DNA from: Hyphomicrobiales bacterium
GTDB taxonomy: Bacteria; Pseudomonadota; Alphaproteobacteria; Rhizobiales; JAJFHR01
Assembly: GCA_021775515.1 (NCBI GenBank)
Contig: JAJFHR010000357.1
Coordinates: 1 to 7,181, forward strand
Reading direction: 5' to 3'
DNA: 7,181 nucleotides
Shown: one piece after another, positions 1-6,390 of the stretch
Numbering within the stretch: position 1 is the stretch's first letter
How the letters are laid out: every line of letters starts with the position of its first letter
Notes under the pieces: model-generated
Told to the model about the DNA's origin: nothing
Seen by the model: only the letters and a program-made list of their open reading frames with translations
The model's database searches: none
Program-made: the position numbers and the translations under genes

Positions 1-3000
1 CCAAATTCATGATCACTTGATGGATTTCAACTTCGCCACACTGAACGGCAACGCCCGATGCATCGCCGTCAAAATTAATCTTGACCGTGGTCGGCAAAGT
101 CGCCCGTAGCATTCGTATAGCTTCGGTTACAACCTCTTCGATCATTACGACCTCGTCGGAGCCGCCTTGTACCCGGCTGAACGACAGGATTTGCTTGACC
201 AGACCGCGGGCGCGATCTGCGCCTTCCATTGCCCGCGTCAGATTTTCCGCAGATTGGCTGTCCGGTGCAAGATCCTCCATTACCAGGTGAATCATTCCAA
301 GCACGGGGACCAGCATATTGTTGAATTCATGAGCCACGCCGCCGGCAAGTTGGCCCAGAGATTCGAGTTTCTGGCTTTGGTGAAGGCGCTTGTCCATCTG
401 CTTTTGGTGCTCTTCTTGCTGCAGCAGGTCGGTGATATCTCTGGCAACGCCAAGAAAGTTTAATTTTGATCCCTGGCCAAAGCAGGAAATTGAGAGCTCC
501 ATCGGAAACTCTGTGCCATCACTGCGACGGGCGGTCAGGCGCCGCGGCCCGCGGTCAATAAAATGTTTTATTCCGGTTTCCATATAGGACTGGACATAAC
601 CATCGTGATGTTTTTTGACAGGTTCTGCCGCCAGGATACCGACGCTTTGGCCAATTGCTTGGCTGGCAGAATATCCAAATATTTCTTCAGCCGCCGGATT
701 GAAGGTTTTTATTATTCCCTTCTCATCAGTTGTAACAATGGCGCGGTGGACGTTCTTGAGTATCTGGTCGAGTTCTTCTTTTTGATCACTAAGAGCTTCC
801 TGTGTGCGAATTTGCTCGGTTACATCCTCGTGCGTTGCCAACCAGGCCCCATCTGCCAGCGGCTGGTGCGCGATGTTAAAGGCGCGCCCGTCGCTGAGAT
901 GCTGGATTTTGCTGTAGGCCTCTCTGCTGGCGACCGAGGTCAGGCGTTCATGAATATATGCCCGCGGGTCTGCTTCGCCAAAAATTTCATTGGCGATGCG
1001 GTGTTCCAGTATCTGGCGGAACGTAGTCCCCGGCGTCGTCAATTCCGGCGACAGGTCATACAAGGTTGCATAACGCTCATTACAGACCACCAGGCGCTGC
1101 TCACCATCAAAAATACATAAACCCTGTGACATGTTTCTAAGTGCGAGATCAAAACGCTCATTTTGGTCTGTGAGCTTGATCTTGCTGCCTTGGCGCTCCA
1201 CAACCTGACCAAGCTGGGCAGCAACGTGGGTGAGAATTTCAATGAGCTCGGCGCTTGGTTCCATCGGGGTAGTTGAGAAAAATTCAAGAATGGCAACAAC
1301 TTCGTCACGTATCTTCACCGGAAACGCCACACCCCCGGTAAGCCCAGAGCTTTTTGCCGCTTCAGCCCTGACGAAGTTAGGATCGGTTGTAACATCGGCC
1401 ATCCAGTATGGTTCACCACGCTGGAGTACATAACCGACCAGTCCGGAACCTGGAACTGGAAAAGTTTTTGCGGTTGATTCCTGGAAAATTTTATAGCGGT
1501 TCTTTTCGCTGAGGTACCAGCAACCTGAGGGCCGCATTTCCCTCGATCTGTTTTCGGACAGTAAATAAACATGGGCGATTTCCCAGCCGGTAAAATTGCA
1601 GACCTGCTCCAGGCTGTACCCGAAAACTTCTTCAACATTTTCTGACTGGTTCGCGGCTACCGCGACCGAATTCAGCAAGACCATGGAAGACGCATGCTGT
1701 TCCAACGATTTTTCCGCTTTTTTGCGCTTGGTAATGTCATCGACAATGGCGGCAAAAACGGTGCTATTTTGCGATTGTATTTGCTGCAACGTGATGTTGG
1801 TATTGTAATGCGAGCCATCCTTGCGTTGATGGATCGTTTCAAACTGAATGTGATTGGTTTCGCCCCGCCTGAGCGGTGCGATCAGGTTTTCAAACTCTTC
1901 TGCGGAAAATTCGGGCTTAAGGTCGAAAGGTGTCAGTTCCAGCATTTCTTCTGGTGTGTATCCGAGATTTTCGCAGGCGCTTTTATTGACCTGCTCGAAT
2001 TTGAGTGTCTCGGCGTCAAAGACAAAAACTTCGTTTATTGAATCCTCAACAATGCGGGCAAGCCTGAGATTAAGGGCTTCAGCCTTCTTGCGTTCGGTAA
2101 TGTCATCGACAATGCCTGCAAACACAGTGCTGTTTTGCGTCTGTATTTGCTGCAGTGTGACGTAGGCATCGTAATGCGAGCCATCCTTGCGTTGATGGAT
2201 GGTTTCAAACTGAAGGTGATTGGTTTCACCCCGCCTGAGCGGAGCGATAAGGTTTTCAAACTCTTCCGCAGTAAATTCGGGCTTAAGATCGAAAGGTGAT
2301 AGTTCCAGCATTTCTTCGGTGGTGTAGCCCAAATTTTCGCAGGCGCTTTTGTTGACTTGCTCGAATTTGAGTGTCTCGGCGTCAAAGACAAAAACTTCGT
2401 TTATTGTATCCTCAACAATACGGGCAAGCCTGAGATTAAGGGCTTCAGCCTTCTTGCGTTCGGTTATATCCGAATATGTTGATACAAAACCACCATGTGG
2501 AAGCGGAAATCCTCGAATTTCCAATGTAGAGCCGTCGGGCCGCTGACGCTCAAAAGCGTGTTCTTCAAATTTACTGGCCAGCTCAACCCGCTCGCGGACC
2601 ATTTCCTCGGTGTCGCCGGTGCCGTAATCACCACGCTCGGCATTGAACCTGATGACGTCTTCATACTTGCATCCGACCGGCAGCACATCCCTGGGTAAAT
2701 CCAGATTCTGGTAAAACTTGTCATTGGCCAGGGTCAATCTGAGGTCATCACTGATGACACTGATGCCTCCGGGGAAACTGTTGACCGTGGCATGGAGTAA
2801 ATCGGTGGTTCGTTTGCTCTGGGTTATATCCTCGTGAGTAGCCAGCCAACCGCCGCCAGACATCGGTTGATGGGTGATTTCAAAAATCTGCCCACCATTG
2901 ATATGCTGGACGTGTTTGCGATATTCGCCCGCCGCGATGCTTTCCAACGCCTTTTGGATATATTCTTCAGAACTTTCGCCGCAAAACCGGCCACTGTCTA

Positions 3001-4780
3001 TTCTGAATTTAAGAACCTCAGTAAGAGTGGTCCCCGGCTTTACCTGCTCAGATGTTAAGCCATAAATTTCGGCATAGCGCTCATTGCAGACGACCAGGCG
3101 TTGATCGCCGTCAAACAGGCACAGCCCCAGTGGCATGTTGGCCAGCGCCATGTCGAAGCGGTCGTTTTGCGTTCGCAGGGCTTGCTCAGTGAGCTTTCGC
3201 TCGGTGATGTCAACAACAACGCACTGCATGGCACTCACACCATACCAGTCAACCAGAGTTAGCCTGAATTCAAGCCAGACCGGTGATCCGTCCTTCTTCA
3301 GACACTCACATTCATACATTTCAGGTGGGTTGCCGCCATTTTTGCGCTCCAATACATAGCCCCACAGGCGTTCCCTTTCATGAGGGGCGATTAAGGGCTC
3401 GACCAACCCCATTTCCACGACCTCGTGCTGATCAGCGTAGCCAAGCATCAGGGCAAAAGAATCATTGGCAAACAAAATATCCCAGTCCTGATGGACAAAT
3501 ACCCCTTGGATCGAACCTTCAATCAGGTTTCTGAACTGTTTTTCGCTTCTTTCAGTTGCTTGTCTAGCCTCGACTTCGGCAGTCTTGTCCGTGCCGGTGC
3601 CCCGATAACCTGCAAAGATGCCGTTTTCGTCGAATTTCGGCTTGCCGCTAATCAGAATGTGCCGGGCAGGCCCACCCACAGAAGTTGATTTGTATTGGAA
3701 ATTGCGGAAGGGCCGGTAATTTTCAAGATCATCGAGATGGGATCGCCAGGCCTCGTCCCGGTGAGGGCCACCGGCAAACTCTTCGCGGGTTTTGCCGAGG
3801 ATATCCTCCGGGGTGATAGGGAAAAGGTTAAAGAAACGCTCAGACAGAAATGAAAGCCGCAAGTCCGGGCCCATTTCCCAAATCCAATCGCCGGATATTT
3901 CGGCGATGTCCTTCAACCCCGCCTCACTCTCCCTTAGAGCCTTTTCCGTTTCTTTGTGTTTGGCAATTTCCTTCCGCAGCAATATCGCAGCTTCCTTTTG
4001 GCGTCCAAAAATACTGATCACTTGAATGACACTGGTCATTCCCAAGGCTATTACTCCTATCCAGACGGCCATCTCGACGCCGTCCGGACTGGTTGATTCT
4101 ATACCAGGTGTGCCGGTCTGAAACAAAAATAGGCCTATCGATCCCGAGTAATGAACGCCGGCAAGGGCCAAGCCAATTACTGGAGCAAGGACAAATTTGG
4201 AACCGAAAATTTTTAACCTTGATTTTGCTTCTTTGCTCTGGATAGCTACATAGAAAACTGCAATCGTCAGAAGTATTGAAGCCAAAATTGCGACTACAGA
4301 TTGGGGGTAATCGTAATGTATTATGGCATTTGTGTGCGTGGCGACACTGCCAATAATATGCATTCCTATGATGCTGCCTGCAGTGAGAGTGCTACCTATG
4401 AACAATAGCGTTTTTGATACTTTCTTGTTGCTCAAAATATAAAGAACCATTGCACCTGCAATGAAGGAGGAAATTACCGAAACTATCGACAGTAAAAGAT
4501 CATAGTCATAGGTGACAGGATCATGCTTGCGATACGCCAGCATTGAGGTGAAATGCATGCCCCATATGCCGCTGCTTACTGTCAGGCTACCTGCTATCAG
4601 CCAGACAGGGTGGATAGTCTTCCTTTGTGAGGCCCTGATCCTGGCGGCTATTTCAAGTGCGCAGTACGAGGTCAAAACTGCGATCACAACTGAAAGCGCA
4701 ATCAAAGTGAGATCATGGGATCCGGCAAAGTGGCTTGCCAGATCGGAATGCGTATGAAAGAAATTCATGAGATGTGCCAT
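1..4780 (-). CDS. Giant MHYT-PAS-GAF sensor histidine kinase, 3' end cut by window edge
   Basis: Membrane sensor kinase that would autophosphorylate on histidine and pass the phosphate to a receiver aspartate. By hand translation the frame is open from ATG at 4780 to the left edge, giving 1593 codons with no internal stop. Domains by residue: MHYT membrane sensor 1-258, coiled-coil linker 259-285, PAS 283-400, PAS 412-527, PAS 541-653, PAS 658-773, PAS 785-895, PAS 907-1017, GAF 1034-1193, PAS 1206-1321, PAS 1334-1451, HisKA from about 1470 with H-box AGGVAHEFNN (H1484), and HATPase_c starting near 1570 and ending at the N-box (EIHQVIMNL, N1592). Most PAS domains close with the usual D-I-T or D-V-T motif. 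The start at 4780 has AGGG a few bases upstream. An in-frame ATG at 4819 would add 13 residues but lacks a Shine-Dalgarno. The catalytic G boxes, and any C-terminal receiver, lie outside the window. No LOV-type NCRFLQ motif is present, so flavin photosensing is not indicated. The cognate ligands are unknown. Confidence 0.95.
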   Translation of the reverse strand, partial: MAHLMNFFHTHSDLASHFAGSHDLTLIALSVVIAVLTSYCALEIAARIRASQRKTIHPVWLIAGSLTVSSGIWGMHFTSMLAYRKHDPVTYDYDLLLSIVSVISSFIAGAMVLYILSNKKVSKTLLFIGSTLTAGSIIGMHIIGSVATHTNAIIHYDYPQSVVAILASILLTIAVFYVAIQSKEAKSRLKIFGSKFVLAPVIGLALAGVHYSGSIGLFLFQTGTPGIESTSPDGVEMAVWIGVIALGMTSVIQVISIFGRQKEAAILLRKEIAKHKETEKALRESEAGLKDIAEISGDWIWEMGPDLRLSFLSERFFNLFPITPEDILGKTREEFAGGPHRDEAWRSHLDDLENYRPFRNFQYKSTSVGGPARHILISGKPKFDENGIFAGYRGTGTDKTAEVEARQATERSEKQFRNLIEGSIQGVFVHQDWDILFANDSFALMLGYADQHEVVEMGLVEPLIAPHERERLWGYVLERKNGGNPPEMYECECLKKDGSPVWLEFRLTLVDWYGVSAMQCVVVDITERKLTEQALRTQNDRFDMALANMPLGLCLFDGDQRLVVCNERYAEIYGLTSEQVKPGTTLTEVLKFRIDSGRFCGESSEEYIQKALESIAAGEYRKHVQHINGGQIFEITHQPMSGGGWLATHEDITQSKRTTDLLHATVNSFPGGISVISDDLRLTLANDKFYQNLDLPRDVLPVGCKYEDVIRFNAERGDYGTGDTEEMVRERVELASKFEEHAFERQRPDGSTLEIRGFPLPHGGFVSTYSDITERKKAEALNLRLARIVEDTINEVFVFDAETLKFEQVNKSACENLGYTTEEMLELSPFDLKPEFTAEEFENLIAPLRRGETNHLQFETIHQRKDGSHYDAYVTLQQIQTQNSTVFAGIVDDITERKKAEALNLRLARIVEDSINEVFVFDAETLKFEQVNKSACENLGYTPEEMLELTPFDLKPEFSAEEFENLIAPLRRGETNHIQFETIHQRKDGSHYNTNITLQQIQSQNSTVFAAIVDDITKRKKAEKSLEQHASSMVLLNSVAVAANQSENVEEVFGYSLEQVCNFTGWEIAHVYLLSENRSREMRPSGCWYLSEKNRYKIFQESTAKTFPVPGSGLVGYVLQRGEPYWMADVTTDPNFVRAEAAKSSGLTGGVAFPVKIRDEVVAILEFFSTTPMEPSAELIEILTHVAAQLGQVVERQGSKIKLTDQNERFDLALRNMSQGLCIFDGEQRLVVCNERYATLYDLSPELTTPGTTFRQILEHRIANEIFGEADPRAYIHERLTSVASREAYSKIQHLSDGRAFNIAHQPLADGAWLATHEDVTEQIRTQEALSDQKEELDQILKNVHRAIVTTDEKGIIKTFNPAAEEIFGYSASQAIGQSVGILAAEPVKKHHDGYVQSYMETGIKHFIDRGPRRLTARRSDGTEFPMELSISCFGQGSKLNFLGVARDITDLLQQEEHQKQMDKRLHQSQKLESLGQLAGGVAHEFNNMLVPVLGMIHLVMEDLAPDSQSAENLTRAMEGADRARGLVKQILSFSRVQGGSDEVVMIEEVVTEAIRMLRATLPTTVKINFDGDASGVAVQCGEVEIHQVIMNL
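2..373 (-). other. HisKA dimerisation/phosphoacceptor domain and start of HATPase_c
   Basis: Residues 1470-1593. The H-box is SLGQLAGGVAHEFNNMLVPV with H1484 encoded at 329-331, followed by a second helix (AMEGADRARGLVKQIL). The ATPase domain starts near TTVKINFDGDASGVAVQ and stops at the window edge right after the N-box asparagine N1592 (bases 5-7). The H-E-F-N-N form is typical of PAS-linked hybrid and orthodox kinases, often those carrying a C-terminal receiver. Whether this one does cannot be seen here. Confidence 0.93.
428..781 (-). other. Membrane-distal PAS domain 8 of the kinase
   Basis: Residues 1334-1451. It has a standard PAS core (AIVTTDEKGIIKTFNPAAEE, then I-F-G-Y-S-A), an RRSDGTEFPMELSISCF strand pair, and the ending GVARDITDLL. 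It is followed by a glutamine-rich coiled coil (QQEEHQKQMDKRLHQSQKLE) that feeds straight into the H-box, so this is the input domain coupled most directly to the kinase core. Confidence 0.85.
818..1165 (-). other. PAS_7-type domain 7 of the kinase
   Basis: Residues 1206-1321. It begins NERFDLALRNMSQGLCIFDG, continues with EQRLVVCNERYATLYDL, has PGTT, and ends HQPLADGAWLATHEDVT. It is the closest relative in this protein of domain 3 (2822-3160), from which it is separated by three PAS domains and the GAF domain. Block duplication or domain shuffling could explain this. Confidence 0.82.
1202..1681 (-). other. GAF domain of the kinase
   Basis: Residues 1034-1193. A helix V-L-L-N-S-V-A-V-A-A-N leads into CNFTGWEIAHVYLLSE, then a GLVGYVLQRGEPYWMADVTT segment, DPNFVRAEAAKSSGLTGGVA and FPVKIRDEVVAILEFFS. 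This is the GAF pattern seen in histidine kinases: a Trp/Asp segment near W-M-A-D, then the G-V-A-F-P-V strand. GAF domains bind small molecules or tetrapyrroles. I see no obvious chromophore-binding cysteine motif of the phytochrome kind, so a bilin role is not indicated. Confidence 0.82.
1735..2100 (-). repeat. Tandem PAS repeat, copy 2 in protein order (PAS 6)
   Basis: Second unit of the 366-base tandem repeat, residues 896-1017. It is in frame and abuts copy 1 directly. It keeps the shared core FDAETLKFEQVNKSACENLG and the DGSHY strand. Divergence clusters just after DGSHY (N-T-N-I here, D-A-Y-V in copy 1), which may mark a surface or pocket under different constraint. Downstream the similarity stops quickly in the linker to the GAF domain (KKAEKSLEQH instead of KKAEALNLRL). 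Both copies look intact, with no stop or frameshift. Confidence 0.93.
2101..2466 (-). repeat. Tandem PAS repeat, copy 1 in protein order (PAS 5)
   Basis: One unit of a 366-base (122-codon) direct tandem repeat inside the kinase gene. The unit covers a short helical linker beginning E-R-K-K-A-E-A-L-N and a full PAS domain ending IVDDIT (residues 774-895). Against the next unit, 111 of 122 residues are identical by my alignment (91%). The differences are mostly conservative, such as T/S, L/I, V/I and G/A. The nucleotide sequence is similarly close, including many synonymous positions, so the duplication is recent compared with the other PAS domains. The unit boundary is approximate. Confidence 0.93.
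2462..2809 (-). other. PAS_7-type domain 4 of the kinase
   Basis: Residues 658-773. It opens with LLHATVNSFPGGISVISDDL, has a core L-T-L-A-N-D-K-F-Y, and ends RPDGSTLEIRGFPLPHGGFV followed by STYSDIT at 767-773. It resembles domain 3 in layout but is much more divergent. It directly precedes the near-identical PAS pair. Confidence 0.78.
2822..3160 (-). other. PAS_7-type domain 3 of the kinase
   Basis: Residues 541-653. Recognised by the NDRFDMALANMPLGLCLFDG opening, the RLVVCNERYAEIYGL core, and the ending E-I-T-H-Q-P followed by GGGWLATHEDIT. This layout matches the PAS_7 subclass common in alphaproteobacterial sensor proteins. It is a paralogue of the domain at 818-1165 in the same protein, sharing RLVVCNERYA, PGTT and WLATHED, which implies duplication within the gene. 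The ligand is unknown. Confidence 0.82.
3200..3934 (-). other. PAS domains 1 and 2 of the kinase
   Basis: PAS 1 (residues 283-400) starts at the end of a charged helix, runs through DWIWEMGPDLRLSFLS and ends at YRGTGTDKTAE. PAS 2 (412-527) has the typical ILFANDSFALMLGY core, a KKDGSPVWLEFRLTLV strand pair, and closes with VVVDITERK at 521-529. PAS domains of this kind bind small ligands or cofactors or mediate dimerisation. No residue here points to a particular cofactor. Helical linkers rich in glutamate, arginine and lysine join them, as expected for signal-transmitting coiled coils. Confidence 0.85.
4007..4780 (-). other. MHYT-type seven-helix membrane sensor domain of the kinase
   Basis: Residues 1-258 contain seven hydrophobic segments, roughly 24-46, 58-78, 95-115, 124-146, 161-180, 195-214 and 236-258. 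Three motif sites sit at the helix ends: G-M-H-F-T at 74-78, G-M-H-I-I at 139-143 and G-V-H-Y-S at 208-212. The spacing of about 65 residues and the conserved histidines H76, H141 and H210 match the triple-motif MHYT family, which is proposed to bind a metal and sense a diatomic gas. None of the three sites is the exact M-H-Y-T consensus, and the second keeps only M-H. The N-terminus before helix 1 is rich in histidine (H3, H9, H11, H17, H22). Assignment to the fold is firm; the ligand is inference. Confidence 0.87.
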
Positions 4781-4819
4781 TTTCCCTATGAGGACGGATA
4801 AGTTTCCGCATTTTCCCAT

Positions 4820-4836
4820 CGCGAAATCAATTCGCG
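4820..4836 (-). other. Short perfect hairpin in the leader of the kinase gene
   Basis: Inverted repeat CGCGAA-N5-TTCGCG: six paired bases, loop of five, 40 bases upstream of the kinase start codon. No T-run follows it on either strand, so it is not a conventional terminator. It could act as an mRNA structure or a protein-binding site, or be chance. Confidence 0.4.
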
Positions 4837-4857
4837 TTTCCCACTCTCAGTTTACGG

Positions 4858-4878
4858 AAAAAACGTTTGTTTGACGTT
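4858..4878 (-). terminator. Weak candidate intrinsic terminator after the EAL-like gene
   Basis: On the minus strand AACGT-CAAACAA-ACGTT is followed by further T residues, about 16 bases after the stop codon at 4895. The stem is only five base pairs and AT-rich, so read-through into the kinase gene is likely. If real, it would lower kinase expression relative to the upstream genes. Confidence 0.28.
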
Positions 4879-4894
4879 AATAGGCGAACAAGAG

Positions 4895-6340
4895 CTATGC
4901 CTTGGCCGTGTCGTTCAGCGATACAGTTTCCGGGCTGCGAGAAGTACCCCGTGCAGTACTGGACAACCGGTGTTCATACATGCTGGCCACATCAAGTGGG
5001 AAAGCGCCCCGTGGTTCACTCAAGGTTGACTGAATGTCCTTGCTTTCCAGATAAGTAAATCCGTTACAGGCTGCAGCGGCCAAAAGGCTCATCGAATGCG
5101 CCCCGCTCAAATATGTCTTTACGCCAAGTTTTTCCGCTGTTGATGCAAAAAAATCGAGGCGTTCGATGATCTCCTTTTCGCTGAGGTCAAGGTTGGAAAT
5201 ATCCGTCCCGATTATGGTGATTCCTGTTTCCTTTAAATTCGTCATATCGGTGGTGCCAAAATCAACTTTGCCGACCACACTGCGGCCATAAGAATAAAGA
5301 ATATCGACCACCTGGCGGATTGACTTTTGAGTTGACTGTGGGTGTATTTCCATTAGTTCGAAAACAAGGAAGGATCTGATTTTGTTAGGAATACTGCGGC
5401 AAAAATCAAGATAGGCTCCGCGCGAAGACTTCTGCTCCATGGTGCTAAACCGCACCGGCACAGTCACGTATCCCTGCTCTTTTTTAGTGAGCAATTGATG
5501 GATGGCCTTGGCAGATTCAGCCAGCGTCTGCACGTCCAGGTCATCCAGGTCGACCTCTGTGCCGTCTGCCAGTTCGGGCGTATCGCCAAAGCATATTTCA
5601 CCGTCGCTTGAATGCCAGAACGGCGAACACCGAAAAGTTGATACCAGCTTGGTCTCTATATTCCAAATGGGTCTAAAAGCCCAGTTAATGCCCGGATGTT
5701 TCATTTGCTCAGCACGAGTGGCCACCGGCAAATCACCCGGAAACGGATCGGCTTTCCGGTCCATGTCCATCGCGGATTCAGTCGCATCCTGTGAGGCTTC
5801 AACATCATCCAGCAAAGAGCCAATGCGCTGCCAGATTTTTCCCCTGTCGAGTTCGTTTATCTCGATCTTACCGTCAAGAGAGGCGACCACTGTTTTAATT
5901 GTGAAGCCTTCGTAGGCGCCGTCCTTGCGAAGTAGTTTGTGCTCAATCTCATCGGCTATAATCGCGCATTTAAGCCGTGCGTTTTTGTCCGAGAGGCCGG
6001 CAAAAACAATCAGGTAATTTTCTTCATCAACCTTACAGAATATATCCCGCTTGGAAAGGTTGCGCTTAATTACATCCTCGGTGATCTCGTAGATCGCTTT
6101 TGCATAACGCGGCCATTCCGCACCGAGGCGGTTTCGCATCTTATCAAGGCTGAGAAAGTTAAGTTTGCCGGCAGCAAGCTTGGAGCCGTCGAAATTCGCC
6201 TGATCCAGATCCGTTCCGCCGGGGTTCGTCGCTGAAGCCGCTCCATTCGGTAAGGCTTGCAGTTCATCGTCGGTCGATTTTCCAAACAGCAATCGTGTTG
6301 CTAAATCTATCAGGCTGTCTGGTTGTGCGGAGCTTTTCAT
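4895..6340 (-). CDS. Degenerate GGDEF-EAL-like protein, predicted catalytically inactive
   Basis: A 481-residue soluble protein with no signal peptide or membrane segment. I do not recognise a named family, but the layout fits a decayed GGDEF-EAL pair. At 98-137, the stretch from R98-D-I-F-C-K-V through L-I-V-F-A-G-L to A-D-E-I-E-H-K-L-L matches the GGDEF core, with D-E-E-N-Y (105-109) where G-G-D-E-F should be. At 222-241, FRPIWNIETKLVSTFRCSPF matches the start of an EAL domain, but the E-A-L triad is replaced by R-C-S. Later parts keep the EAL order with lost metal ligands: F-E-L-M-E-I (327-332) for the usual E-I-T-E, V-D-F-G-T-T (359-364) for D-D-F-G-T-G, I-G-T-D-I-S for the K-I-D strand, and L-S-G-A-H-S (411-416) for A-E-G-V-E. 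I infer no cyclase or phosphodiesterase activity; a binding or scaffold role is more likely. The start at 6340 has AGGA about 11 bases upstream. The gene lies 50 bases after the receiver gene. Confidence 0.85.
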   Translation of the reverse strand: MKSSAQPDSLIDLATRLLFGKSTDDELQALPNGAASATNPGGTDLDQANFDGSKLAAGKLNFLSLDKMRNRLGAEWPRYAKAIYEITEDVIKRNLSKRDIFCKVDEENYLIVFAGLSDKNARLKCAIIADEIEHKLLRKDGAYEGFTIKTVVASLDGKIEINELDRGKIWQRIGSLLDDVEASQDATESAMDMDRKADPFPGDLPVATRAEQMKHPGINWAFRPIWNIETKLVSTFRCSPFWHSSDGEICFGDTPELADGTEVDLDDLDVQTLAESAKAIHQLLTKKEQGYVTVPVRFSTMEQKSSRGAYLDFCRSIPNKIRSFLVFELMEIHPQSTQKSIRQVVDILYSYGRSVVGKVDFGTTDMTNLKETGITIIGTDISNLDLSEKEIIERLDFFASTAEKLGVKTYLSGAHSMSLLAAAACNGFTYLESKDIQSTLSEPRGAFPLDVASMYEHRLSSTARGTSRSPETVSLNDTAKA

Positions 6341-6390
6341 TTCCGTTTTGATCCTGGCAAAGGCTAATTTCGCGACGTCAACCTATCCAG

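Noticed and set aside
563..1120. Long plus-strand open frame opposite the kinase gene (185 codons)
   Set aside because: It lies wholly antisense to the PAS 7/PAS 8 coding region, has no recognisable domain, and the minus strand in this region reads as clear PAS sequence.
2035..2391. Minus-strand frame of 118 codons in a different register
   Set aside because: Overlaps the PAS tandem repeat in another frame; the kinase frame continues unbroken through it and carries the domain signatures.
1735..2466. Direct repeats considered as a CRISPR array or mobile element
   Set aside because: Only two large coding repeat units without short repeat-spacer structure, terminal inverted repeats or transposase; they are duplicated PAS exon-like modules within one frame.
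5502..5915. Plus-strand open frame of 137 codons
   Set aside because: Serine- and arginine-rich translation antisense to the EAL-like gene; typical shadow of a real gene.
6360..6390. Internal promoter before the EAL-like gene (TTGACG on the minus strand)
   Set aside because: No acceptable -10 element lies 16-18 bases downstream.
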